Positions 52,010 through 60,275 of a stretch of 64,000 nt of DNA are shown here, piece after piece (positions within the stretch are counted from its first letter, which is position 1; the number at the start of each line of letters is the position of its first letter). Under the pieces are notes generated by a model. That model was not told the origin of the DNA, searched no databases, and was given only the letters and a program-made list of their open reading frames with translations. The position numbers were made by a program, and so were the translations under genes. Origin of the DNA: Brevibacterium permense (GTDB lineage Bacteria > Actinomycetota > Actinomycetes > Actinomycetales > Brevibacteriaceae); the NCBI RefSeq assembly GCF_025506275.1, contig NZ_QYCP01000095.1, forward strand, positions 186,001 to 250,000, written 5' to 3'.

Positions 52010-52945
52010 TCAAGATCCACCTTTAGTCCGCACATCTTCAAGCGCGAAGTAGATTTCGTCATGCGCCCGAATCGCGTCCGTCGCTCGCCCGTCTAGCTCT
52101 TCCGTGATAACAGCCAGAAGCACGTGGATGAGGGACGAAGCCGCTACCAATGAGGGAAAATGCGAGCTTCCTTCGGCAGGAATGACCAGAATGTCGTCGA
52201 CGTAGGAAGTGAGTTGGGAAAAGCGCGTATCGGTGATCAGCATGACGCGAAGCCCTCTGGCCCTGCCCACTTTGGCGATCGCTTCGAACTCGGCTGGCGT
52301 TCTCCAGAAGTTCATAATCAAGATGACGTCACCGCGAGAAGCTGACGACATTGCAGTGTGGGCGGCCTTGCCGCCCCAACCGACGGGTACGGTCGTCAAG
52401 CCCATCCGAGCGCCGACATGCGCAAATTGAGTGAGCGGCCCGAGATAGCTGCCGGAACCGAATAGCAGGATGGTTGCCGACTGTCCTTCGTCGCCGTGAA
52501 ATCCCCGGATGAGGCTCTGCGCGAATCTGCGGCATTCGTCGGAGTCGAGCGTGCTCTTGAGGGAATTGATCGTCATCGCATCTGTCGACAAGGCCGCGTC
52601 TATCACCGACCCTTCTCTTTCGGAGTGGATGTCGAGCAGACCGGTGGCGTCGAGACCTGAGAGATAGAGCGCCCGAAGTTCTTGCTGAAGAGCAGTCCAA
52701 CCGTTGCATCCGAGCGTCTTTGCACTACGAACTACTGTCGCGGGATCAACGCCGACCCGGTGTGCAAACTCTGCGACAGTTGCAGTCGTTGCATACTGGG
52801 GAGCCCCTGCAATCGCGCGGACCACACGTGACGATTGCTTCCCTAGTCGTCGATCACCAAGCTTCGACAGAATCCACTCCTCGACTCGACTGAGCCCGTC
52901 GCTGGACAAGGCATGACCGTCGCGCATCGATGCATTGTGTTGCAT
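52010..52945 (-). CDS. MurR/RpiR family transcriptional regulator
   Basis: 311 residues. The N-terminal HTH_6 domain includes TVAEFAHRVGVDPATVVRSA. The SIS domain holds LLFGSGSYLGPLTQFAHVGA and ADDISVWAA-like contacts; RpiR regulators sense phosphosugars or amino-acid derivatives. It is divergent from the AbgT operon across a 70-bp gap, so it most likely controls that operon. A TGGGACA half of the 17-bp motif occurs in the gap without its partner, so I do not count it. Confidence 0.87.
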   Translation of the reverse strand: MQHNASMRDGHALSSDGLSRVEEWILSKLGDRRLGKQSSRVVRAIAGAPQYATTATVAEFAHRVGVDPATVVRSAKTLGCNGWTALQQELRALYLSGLDATGLLDIHSEREGSVIDAALSTDAMTINSLKSTLDSDECRRFAQSLIRGFHGDEGQSATILLFGSGSYLGPLTQFAHVGARMGLTTVPVGWGGKAAHTAMSSASRGDVILIMNFWRTPAEFEAIAKVGRARGLRVMLITDTRFSQLTSYVDDILVIPAEGSSHFPSLVAASSLIHVLLAVITEELDGRATDAIRAHDEIYFALEDVRTKGGS

Positions 52946-53015
52946 TTAACCTACTTTGCAATATAACCTCGGCTGGGACACAGCGTAGTGCAGACCAGAT
53001 GCTGAGGAATCAGAA

Positions 53016-54551
53016 ATGACCTTTGACACCCGCACCAACAGCCGGCCTCGAATCGGCGTACGTACCCTCAATGTAATCGAGAACGTCGGCAATCGACTAC
53101 CACATCCAGTGTGGCTCTTTGTCATCCTGTCGATTATTCTTGCCCTCGTCAGCGCGTTACTCAGCGCTCTCGGAATGGTTGCTGTCAAGCCAGACGGCGA
53201 GGCCGCTCCGATTAACAATCTGGCCAGTCTCGAAGGCGTCCGATTCGCTCTCTCAAGCGTCATCGACAATTTCATGGCATTCCCGCCCCTGGGTGTGGCA
53301 CTCGTCGCACTGCTCGGATTGGCGGTAGCCGATCGTTCCGGTCTCATCACAGCATTCATGCGTCAATCGCTTGCGCGGGTCTCACCGCGTTTTCTCACAC
53401 CTGTCGTCGCTTTCACCGGGTCAGTCGCGCACGTCGCAGGTGACGCAGGATATATCATCCTGATTCCGCTCGCCGGCATCATCTACCGCTCAATGGGACG
53501 CAGCCCGATCACGGGCGCTCTCGTCGCTCTAGCGGCTTTGTCCGGAGGCTCATCGGCCAGCCCGATCCTCATACCGAATGACGCCATATTCTCGGGACTG
53601 ACTACCGCGGCAGCACAGACTGTCGATCCAGACTATGTGATGACGCCAGTCGGCAACATTTACTTCACAGTGGTCTCTTCACTGTTCCTGACGCTGGTCA
53701 TCACTGTCGTCATCGACGGCTTCCTATCGAAACGCATTGAACGCCGACTACCGGTTGATGTCGACGCCGAAGAGTCGGCACGGCACGAGCCCTTGTCGAC
53801 AGCCGAGGTCAAGGGACTGCGCAATGTCGGGATCGCATTGTCCGCCTACATCATCGGGCTCATCGTCGCGACCATGCCCACCGGTTCCCCTCTGCGCGGT
53901 GAAGACGGCGGCATCATCGACTCGGTCCTCATCGACAGCGTCGCCGTGTTTCTCGCCCTCTTCTTCGCGATCGCGGGAACTGTCTACGGGATCTCCGTCA
54001 AGAAGATCCGCACCAGCGCAGACATCCCGGATCTTGCGGCGGACGGGCTCAAGGACATCACCCCGATCCTCGTCCTCTTCTTCGCCGTCTCCCAGTTCCT
54101 CGCCTATTTCAACTGGACGAACATCGGCACACTCATCGCAACTAGTGGGGCTCATTTCCTCGAAGGAATGAACGCACCGAACCTCGTCATCTTCGGCGGC
54201 ATGCTCGTCATCGTCAGCGTCATGAACTTCTTCATCACCAGCGGCAGCGCCCAATGGTCCCTCGTGGGGCCCGTTTTCGTCCCGATGTTCATGCTCCTCG
54301 ACATCTCGCCCGAGACAACGACGGCCCTCTACCGCATCGCGGACTCGTGCACGAACATCATCACACCGATGAGCCCCTACTTCGCCCTCACTCTCGGAAT
54401 CATGCGCGGATACCGCAAAGAAATGGGCATCGGCAGTCTGTTCTCACTGACACTGCCACTCTCAATCGCGCTGTTCATCGTGTGGACTGCCGTTTTTGCG
54501 CTCTGGTATCTCATTGGCCTGCCACTTGGCCCTGGCGCACCAGTCCGCTGA
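53016..54551 (+). CDS. AbgT family transporter (p-aminobenzoyl-glutamate type)
   Basis: 511 residues, about 11-13 transmembrane helices. NVIENVGNRLPHPVWLFVIL near the N-terminus, VAHVAGDAGYIILIPLAG, GGSSASPILIPNDAIFSGL and ITSGSAQWSLVGPVFVPMFM are AbgT signatures. The family imports or exports p-aminobenzoyl-glutamate and related amides, or antimicrobial sulfonamides. It is the first gene of a plus-strand operon with a CocE/S15 hydrolase and a gamma-glutamyltransferase. That context favours uptake of an acyl-amino acid or gamma-glutamyl compound. Confidence 0.87.
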   Translation: MTFDTRTNSRPRIGVRTLNVIENVGNRLPHPVWLFVILSIILALVSALLSALGMVAVKPDGEAAPINNLASLEGVRFALSSVIDNFMAFPPLGVALVALLGLAVADRSGLITAFMRQSLARVSPRFLTPVVAFTGSVAHVAGDAGYIILIPLAGIIYRSMGRSPITGALVALAALSGGSSASPILIPNDAIFSGLTTAAAQTVDPDYVMTPVGNIYFTVVSSLFLTLVITVVIDGFLSKRIERRLPVDVDAEESARHEPLSTAEVKGLRNVGIALSAYIIGLIVATMPTGSPLRGEDGGIIDSVLIDSVAVFLALFFAIAGTVYGISVKKIRTSADIPDLAADGLKDITPILVLFFAVSQFLAYFNWTNIGTLIATSGAHFLEGMNAPNLVIFGGMLVIVSVMNFFITSGSAQWSLVGPVFVPMFMLLDISPETTTALYRIADSCTNIITPMSPYFALTLGIMRGYRKEMGIGSLFSLTLPLSIALFIVWTAVFALWYLIGLPLGPGAPVR

Positions 54552-54594
54552 CCATTGCACCTATCCACCTAATCATCGAGCCGAAGGCACACCA

Positions 54595-56478
54595 ATGAAC
54601 AGTTCTTTTGAGCAGCCCTCCAAGATCTCAGCTTGGAAGGTAACGCCAAGCGAGTACGCCCAAGATCGCGGATTCGACTTCGAGATCCCCACGGCACCGC
54701 AGTCGCTGTACATCTCAATGTCAGACGGTGTACGGCTTGCCACCGATGTGTTCATACCGCAGGTCGCCACAGACCCAACTGCACAGCCTCGTCCGACCAT
54801 CCTGGTCTTCACTCCCTATTACCGCCGCTTTGCTCACAAAGACGATCATCAGCAAAGCAGTGTCGAGCTGTCACCCAACACTGCTCGCTACCGAGATCTC
54901 TTTGTGCCGGCAGGTTACAACGTAGTCGTCGTCGACGTTCGTGGAACTGGTGCGAGTTTCGGCCATCGTGAGGGGTTCCGCTCCCCCAAAGAACGCAAAG
55001 ACTACATCGAAGTCATCGATTGGGTCATTGATCAACCCTGGTCAAATGGTCGAGTCGGAATCACCGGAATCTCCTACCTCGGCGCTGCCGCCGACTTCGC
55101 CGCCAGCACCGGACACTCCGCGGTCAAAGCGATAGCACCGCTCTTCTCGGTCTGGGACACTTACGAGAACAACTATTTCCCCGGCGGAATTCAACTCAAC
55201 GATCTCATCGACTCCTACGCTCAAATGATGATCGGTCTTGACCAGGACGATCGAGAAGCCATCCAACCATACGCGGCGTATGCACATCCCAGTTTCAACG
55301 GTCCAGCACCCGTCGACGCAGACTCCGACGGTTCACTGCGTGACGCCGCGGTGGCCGAGCACAGGGCGAACTACCGTCATGCCGACATGATGCGCGAATT
55401 CGTCATGCGAGAGAAACCGTTGCCCTACGATTCGAACTACTCATCTGCGAGTTTCAGCCCCTACTCTTATGGCGCGGGCACCAATGAAGATGTCGCCGTC
55501 TATTCTGTCTCGGGCTGGATGGACGGAGCCGGCTACGCCAACGGTGCTCTCGAACGTTATCTCACTCTTAGTTCCAATTCACGGCACCTGTTGCTCGGAC
55601 CTTGGGACCACGGCGCACGCAGTCACGTCTCTCCGTGGAGTCCCGATGGCCTTCCGGACGAGTCGTGGTGGTATGAAATTGTCCGGTTCTTCGACGAGTA
55701 CCTTCTCGGTATCGACACAGGCATTCGGCATGAAGATCCGATCCACTATTACACAATGCACGCCGAGCAATGGCACTCAGCTGACGCGTGGCCTCCTTCC
55801 TCAGATCATTTCGTCTTCGAACTCACCAGCAGCGGCGGATTGAGAGCCGCTGATAGCACTCCCGACAACGACAAGCGCGATAGAGGCGTTGACTCGGCAA
55901 CAGTACTCAATTATCCAGTCGACTTCGCGACCGGGACTGGAAAGAATACTCGGTATGAGCGCATCGCAGGCAAGAACCCTGGGCCGTACTATTCGGACTG
56001 GCAAGGGCGGACAAGCACTCACCTGTGCTTCGACTCTCCTGCCCTCGACCGATCCGTTGACTTCAGCGGTCACGCGGTGGCAAGCATTTTGCTGGGCAAC
56101 GACCAACCCGACGGAAATCTTTTCGTCTACCTCACCGAAGTCGAGTCAGACGGCACTGAAAGGTACGTCACCGAGGGCCTTCTCCGCCTCCTTCATCGGG
56201 CAGAGTCACAGAACCCGCCAGAGATTGCTACCAAATGGATCTACCGCACATTCAGGGAAGAGGACGCGCACCCATTCAGACCGGACGCACCGAAACTTAT
56301 CCGCGTCCCGCTGCTGCCCACAGCCTGGCGGTTCGCTCAAGGTAGCCGAATCCGGCTCTCTATCTCCGGCGCGGACAGCGACCATGCGACCCAGAACCCT
56401 CATGGACGTCCGCCTCACTACTCCGTCACCGTCGGCGGACCTTCGACACTGGTCATCCCAGTAGCCGAGCAGAGATAA
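54595..56478 (+). CDS. CocE/NonD family hydrolase (S15 peptidase-like)
   Basis: About 627 residues. The start at 54595 (GAAGG eight bases upstream) is chosen over earlier in-frame positions inside abgT. VVVDVRGTGASFGHREGF is the oxyanion-side loop, RVGITGISYLGAAADFAAST has the G-x-S-Y-x-G nucleophile, and the second half is the jelly-roll C-terminal domain of X-Pro dipeptidyl peptidase/cocaine-esterase enzymes. No signal peptide, so cytosolic. It would hydrolyse an acyl ester or amide, such as a cephalosporin-acylase-like or peptide substrate, taken in by the AbgT transporter. Confidence 0.87.
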   Translation: MNSSFEQPSKISAWKVTPSEYAQDRGFDFEIPTAPQSLYISMSDGVRLATDVFIPQVATDPTAQPRPTILVFTPYYRRFAHKDDHQQSSVELSPNTARYRDLFVPAGYNVVVVDVRGTGASFGHREGFRSPKERKDYIEVIDWVIDQPWSNGRVGITGISYLGAAADFAASTGHSAVKAIAPLFSVWDTYENNYFPGGIQLNDLIDSYAQMMIGLDQDDREAIQPYAAYAHPSFNGPAPVDADSDGSLRDAAVAEHRANYRHADMMREFVMREKPLPYDSNYSSASFSPYSYGAGTNEDVAVYSVSGWMDGAGYANGALERYLTLSSNSRHLLLGPWDHGARSHVSPWSPDGLPDESWWYEIVRFFDEYLLGIDTGIRHEDPIHYYTMHAEQWHSADAWPPSSDHFVFELTSSGGLRAADSTPDNDKRDRGVDSATVLNYPVDFATGTGKNTRYERIAGKNPGPYYSDWQGRTSTHLCFDSPALDRSVDFSGHAVASILLGNDQPDGNLFVYLTEVESDGTERYVTEGLLRLLHRAESQNPPEIATKWIYRTFREEDAHPFRPDAPKLIRVPLLPTAWRFAQGSRIRLSISGADSDHATQNPHGRPPHYSVTVGGPSTLVIPVAEQR

Positions 56479-56537
56479 GCGACTGCTCCCGGCCGCACTA
56501 CACGAAGTTAGACCTGACAGCGAAAGAGCATCTTCTG

Positions 56538-58166
56538 ATGAACTCACCTATTCCACGCACAAACGCATACTCATCAATGATCGTCACTCCACAGCCCGAA
56601 GCCACCGACGCCGGCGCGATGGTCCTCAACTACGGAGGCAACGTCGTCGACGCAGTCGTCGCAGCGGCGCTAGTGCAAGGGGTCGTCGACCCGCTGATGT
56701 GCGGCATCGGCGGAATGGCGGTCATCCAGATCGTCACGCCCGACGGTGAGCGCATTGTCATCGATGGGCTCGGCCAGAGCCCTGCCGCAGTGAGCGCGAA
56801 CATGTGGGAAGCCGACCTTCTCGGTCCGACTCCCGATGGCTTCGGCTACAGAGTCAAGGACTTCGTCAACGAAACTGGTGCCCAATCCGTCATGGTGCCG
56901 GGCACGCTGAAAACGCTTTCGACCGTCCACGAGCGTTTCGGATCCTTACCCTGGCCCGATCTCTTCGCCGAAGCGGTGAGATACGCCGAGGAAGGTTGGC
57001 TTGTCCGCCCGCACCTCCAAACCCTTATGGTCCAGGACGAAACGAAGTATGGTCGCATGAACTTCGACGACAAGCTTCTCTTCACCCCCGACGGCCAACG
57101 TATCTACGGGACGCATGGACGACCCCCTCGACTGGGTGACACCATTACCAATCCCGAACTTGCCTCGGTCCTCACTCACATCGCCCGGCAGGGCGCTGAA
57201 GAATTCTACTCAGGTGAGCTTGCCACCATGATCGCCGACAGCATCGCAGAAGACGGCGGGCTCCTCACTCTCGACGATCTCAAACACTATGAACTTCACG
57301 ACCTCCAGCCGGTCACAGGACACTACCGCGGGCTCGAGCTGTCGTTACCTCCGCAACCAGCAGGCGGAATCCAAACAATGGAGACCTTGGGGATCCTCAA
57401 CCACTTCGACCTCTCAGAGGTCGAACACAACTCCCCCGACCATCTCGAAATCCTTGTCGAAGCCATGAAATACGCGCTACAGGACAAAGAGCGGCTATGG
57501 AATCGACCTCGGACGACTTCCGAGGACTACCTCCGACTGCTAGACGAATCGTACCTTTCACGAGCGGCTACACGAATCGCAGAAGGCGAGCGTGCCGATG
57601 TCGATACAGCCCGCTACGAAACACCTCACACGACCCATCTCAGCGCGATGGACACCGATGGCTTCACCGTCGCCCTCACACACACGTTAGGAAACCCCTC
57701 AGGTTATATTCCTCGAGGCCTGGGATTCATGCTCAACGGCGGGATGAGTACTTTCGATCCGCGACCCGGAACGGAGAACTCGATCGCACCCGGTCGCAGG
57801 CGCAACACGACATCGTGCCCTACTGTTGTATTCGATGAGTCGGGACCGGTTATGAGCATTGGAGCGCCGGGCGCGTCCTGGATCACCCCTGCGATCGTCC
57901 AGGTGATCTCGAACGTCTTCGATTTCGGTATGGATGTGCAGGAAGCGGTCTCCGCCCCGCGGGCGGTCTCGACATCGAACGCAGTCGACATCTCCAATCG
58001 GATACCCCGCAGCACAGAACTGGAGCTGAACCGTCGAGGATACGAAATACGTCGATCGCCCCTCAGCTACGCATTCGCAGGCGTCCACGCCATTACTCTC
58101 TTCGACGAACAGTTGAACGGAGCAGCAGACCCACAGCGCGACGGTTATGCCGCCGGAGTCAACTAG
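56538..58166 (+). CDS. Gamma-glutamyltransferase family protein
   Basis: 542 residues. DAGAMVLNYGGNVVDAVVAA is the family N-terminus; GGMAVIQIVTPDG, then MVPGTLKTLSTVHERFG follow; PHTTHLSAMDTDGF contains the TTH whose first Thr, residue 365, is the likely autocatalytic nucleophile, and GYIPRGLGFMLNGGMSTFDP is the C-domain segment. No signal peptide is visible, so it is probably cytosolic, unlike classical periplasmic GGT. It should split a gamma-glutamyl or similar amide bond. It closes the AbgT-CocE operon. Confidence 0.87.
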   Translation: MNSPIPRTNAYSSMIVTPQPEATDAGAMVLNYGGNVVDAVVAAALVQGVVDPLMCGIGGMAVIQIVTPDGERIVIDGLGQSPAAVSANMWEADLLGPTPDGFGYRVKDFVNETGAQSVMVPGTLKTLSTVHERFGSLPWPDLFAEAVRYAEEGWLVRPHLQTLMVQDETKYGRMNFDDKLLFTPDGQRIYGTHGRPPRLGDTITNPELASVLTHIARQGAEEFYSGELATMIADSIAEDGGLLTLDDLKHYELHDLQPVTGHYRGLELSLPPQPAGGIQTMETLGILNHFDLSEVEHNSPDHLEILVEAMKYALQDKERLWNRPRTTSEDYLRLLDESYLSRAATRIAEGERADVDTARYETPHTTHLSAMDTDGFTVALTHTLGNPSGYIPRGLGFMLNGGMSTFDPRPGTENSIAPGRRRNTTSCPTVVFDESGPVMSIGAPGASWITPAIVQVISNVFDFGMDVQEAVSAPRAVSTSNAVDISNRIPRSTELELNRRGYEIRRSPLSYAFAGVHAITLFDEQLNGAADPQRDGYAAGVN

Positions 58167-58261
58167 CAGGCAAGGCAGAGTCGCCGCGCATCTAGCACGA
58201 GTGTTTCCGCACGGCTCGACAGACCCCACTCGCCCCACGTTTACCCATCTTTTTCAACGGA

Positions 58262-58428
58262 ACCCCACGGAAACTCACGACATCTACAGGAACCCCCAAA
58301 GTGTCGAGTGCCCCAGATTCTAGGATCAGACGGCACCCCACGGAAACTCCCAAAATCGATGACTCCACATCGATTCAGTCTGGGTTCGAATCCCAGTGGG
58401 GGACGATTCTTCGTCGGTGTCGAGTGCC
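58262..58428. repeat. Repeat-rich stretch with tRNA T-arm-like element, possible island boundary
   Basis: ACCCCACGGAAACTC occurs at 58262-58276 and 58335-58349. GTGTCGAGTGCC occurs at 58301-58312 and 58417-58428. AATCGATG/CATCGATT (58354-58375) is a perfect 8-bp hairpin with a 6-nt loop. CTGGG-TTCGAAT-CCCAG (58380-58396) is a textbook tRNA T-arm, followed by TGGGGGA. No anticodon arm or matching 5' acceptor is found, so this is not a complete tRNA. It sits where accessory genes end and core-like genes begin, as an att remnant would. Confidence 0.45.
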
Positions 58429-58471
58429 GACCGAGATCGCCGATTTCCGCCGATTGCGGCATGATCGTCCT

Positions 58472-58915
58472 ATGTCGCTCCTTCTTCTCAGTCCCGGTCG
58501 TGCGCCACAGCCGATCGCCTCCGTCGACGATGATCTCGCCCGTACGCGGCACGGTCCCGCCGTTATCATCACCGCTTCCGAAGCAGCCTCCCCCATTTCG
58601 ACTGTCGACTCCAACACGAACGAAATCCCGCCGCAGGGTCGCCCGGTCGCATTCCGTGAAGCCCGAGGTGACTGGACGGAAGTCGGCTTCGAGGCCGCCG
58701 ATCATTGGGTGCAGATGGGTTCGGACCTGCGCAGCCGCCTCCTCGAGGATCATCTTGCGACGTTCGACGTCGCCGAGTTCAAACAGGCGACGAACGTCGG
58801 CAGCGCCTCGATCATCACGAACAACTGGGTCTACTCCGGCCAGCCGCGGATCTATCGTGTCGCCGGAGAGCTGCGTGATTTCGTCACCGTGCTCGGACAG
58901 CTCTCCCGCGGCTGA
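58472..58915 (+). CDS. Hypothetical protein
   Basis: 147 residues from an ATG at 58472 (MSLLLLSPGRAPQPIASVDD at the start). No ribosome-binding site is present, so leaderless translation is possible. The sequence is soluble and even in composition, with DWTEVGFEAADHWVQMG and a C-terminal VAGELRDFVTVLGQLSRG. I recognise no domain. It lies after the repeat stretch on the core-like side. A longer frame from 58301 runs through the repeats and is not used. Confidence 0.6.
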   Translation: MSLLLLSPGRAPQPIASVDDDLARTRHGPAVIITASEAASPISTVDSNTNEIPPQGRPVAFREARGDWTEVGFEAADHWVQMGSDLRSRLLEDHLATFDVAEFKQATNVGSASIITNNWVYSGQPRIYRVAGELRDFVTVLGQLSRG

Positions 58916-59039
58916 TCCCTATTGCTGTTCCTCCGCAGTACGAGTGTGACGGTATCCACCACACACGACTGGTCGACATGCGACCCATCGGTTCTGCCGA
59001 AACGCCCGAACCAGCCGCCGGTTGACCGTCTGGCTCCGG

Positions 59040-59441
59040 TCACCGGAACGCTCGCATGCCCTCGGACGTATGTGCCTCGTCATGGCGGTCCCGGTTCTCG
59101 ACGATCTCCGCGACGTTGGCCTCCGCCCACTTCCGAAGCGCGGCCACAGGGTCCTGCAGCGATCGCCCGAGATCGGTGAGCGAGTATTCCACCCGCGGCG
59201 GCACCTCGCCGAAGACCTCGCGCTCGATGAGGCCATCGGCGACAAGCGACCGCAGGGTCGAGGTCAGCACCTTCGGGGTGATCCCGCCGATGGCCAGACG
59301 GATCTCGTTGAAGCGCTTCGGACCGGAATCGAGAATGTCGACGATCAGCACCGTCCACTTGTCTCCGACACGGTCGAGAACCACTCGGGTCGGACATTCG
59401 GGGTCGAAGGCATCGCCTTCCCAGCGAACTTTCATACTCAT
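59040..59441 (-). CDS. HxlR family winged-helix regulator
   Basis: About 133 residues from ATG 59441. ECPTRVVLDRVGDKWTVLIV is the HxlR opening (with the usual conserved Cys), followed by ILDSGPKRFNEIRLAIGGIT and the PKVLTSTLRSLVADGLIERE recognition wing. Longer frames to 59897 have no supporting start. HxlR proteins respond to quinones, aldehydes or redox stress. It is divergent from an NAD(P)-binding protein with operator-like dyads between, the standard HxlR arrangement. It probably represses that gene. Confidence 0.88.
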   Translation of the reverse strand: MSMKVRWEGDAFDPECPTRVVLDRVGDKWTVLIVDILDSGPKRFNEIRLAIGGITPKVLTSTLRSLVADGLIEREVFGEVPPRVEYSLTDLGRSLQDPVAALRKWAEANVAEIVENRDRHDEAHTSEGMRAFR

Positions 59442-59449
59442 AGCCCAAT

Positions 59450-59466
59450 AGTATCCTTGAGGTACT
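59450..59466. promoter_or_regulatory. Candidate HxlR operator
   Basis: AGTATCCTTGAGGTACT is an imperfect palindrome; a second similar element, AAGATACCTTAGGA, begins near 59477. Both lie in the 112-bp divergent gap between the HxlR gene and the NmrA-like gene. Binding is inferred. Confidence 0.5.
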
Positions 59467-59553
59467 CGATATCCAAAAGATACCTTAGGAAAGTCAGAAT
59501 ACGACATCCACCGTGCACCGCAGTCGCGCCGCACGAAGAACGAAGGGACTCTT

Positions 59554-60159
59554 ATGAAGATCGCACTCTTTGGAGCATCGGGAATGATCGGCTCTCGCGT
59601 CGTCGCCGAGGCGGCATCCCGCGGGATCGACGTCACCGCCATCACCCGCTCCGGTGCCGAGGTGGCCGGAGCGACCCACTCAATCGCCGGTGATATGGCC
59701 GATGCGGAGCTCGGAGCACGCATGGCCTCCGACCACGATGTCATCGTCTCCACCACCGGACCCAGCCGTACCGGCGGGGACCACCAGGAATGGCTCGACG
59801 CTCTTTCGACTCTGGCCAAGGCCAGCGGAGAGACCCGCCTGTTCGTCGTCGGCGGTGCCGGTTCCCTGTTCGCCGGGGACACGATGCTCAAGGACACCGA
59901 AGGATTCCCTCCTGCCTACAAGGCCGAGGCAGAAACCGGCACTAAGGCCCTCGAACTGCTGCGTGCCGCGAATCCGTCTCCGTGGACGCTCATCTCCCCC
60001 GCCCCGGAGATCGCTCCGGGTGAGCGCACCGGTTCCTACAATGTCGAGCTCGAGGTGCCCGCAGGCGACTCGATCTCGGCCGAGGACTTCGCCGTGGCCA
60101 TGGTCGATGAGATCGCCGATCCCAAGCACATCGACGCCCGCTTCACTGTGGCGAACTGA
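59554..60159 (+). CDS. NAD(P)-binding (NmrA/atypical SDR-like) oxidoreductase
   Basis: 201 residues. MKIALFGASGMIGSRVVAEA is the NAD(P) motif; the remainder is an atypical-SDR fold (VIVSTTGPSRTGG, LFVVGGAGSLFAGD) that lacks the usual Tyr-Lys pair. Such proteins are often quinone-reductase-like or sensors partnered with HxlR. The HxlR gene is divergent, and the strong terminator at 60193 follows. Confidence 0.82.
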   Translation: MKIALFGASGMIGSRVVAEAASRGIDVTAITRSGAEVAGATHSIAGDMADAELGARMASDHDVIVSTTGPSRTGGDHQEWLDALSTLAKASGETRLFVVGGAGSLFAGDTMLKDTEGFPPAYKAEAETGTKALELLRAANPSPWTLISPAPEIAPGERTGSYNVELEVPAGDSISAEDFAVAMVDEIADPKHIDARFTVAN

Positions 60160-60192
60160 GCAGGACGCACTCGCAGCAGGGTCTGCAGATAT

Positions 60193-60232
60193 GACTGACG
60201 CCGGGGATGCATCTGCATCCCCGGCGTCAGTC
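60193..60232. terminator. Very strong bidirectional hairpin
   Basis: GACTGACGCCGGGGATGCA (60193-60211) and its exact complement at 60214-60232 form a 19-bp perfect stem with a two-nt centre. It lies between two convergent genes, the NmrA-like gene and ndh. Confidence 0.8.
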
Positions 60233-60275
60233 GTCTCATCAGGGCTTGTCGCCGGATGGCACCGGCTGCCTCGAG

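Noticed and set aside
52964..52976. Operator half-site TGGGACA in the rpiR/abgT gap
   Set aside because: The partner arm is absent, so it is left out of the regulon list.
58292..58403. A tRNA gene ending in the T-arm at 58380
   Set aside because: The closest 5' acceptor (ACCCCCA at 58292) would need a 112-nt RNA with no D-arm or anticodon arm, too long and incomplete for a tRNA.
58241..58753. A minus-strand protein over the repeat stretch and hypothetical gene
   Set aside because: No domain, no ribosome-binding site; the plus-strand frame at 58472-58915 has better protein character.
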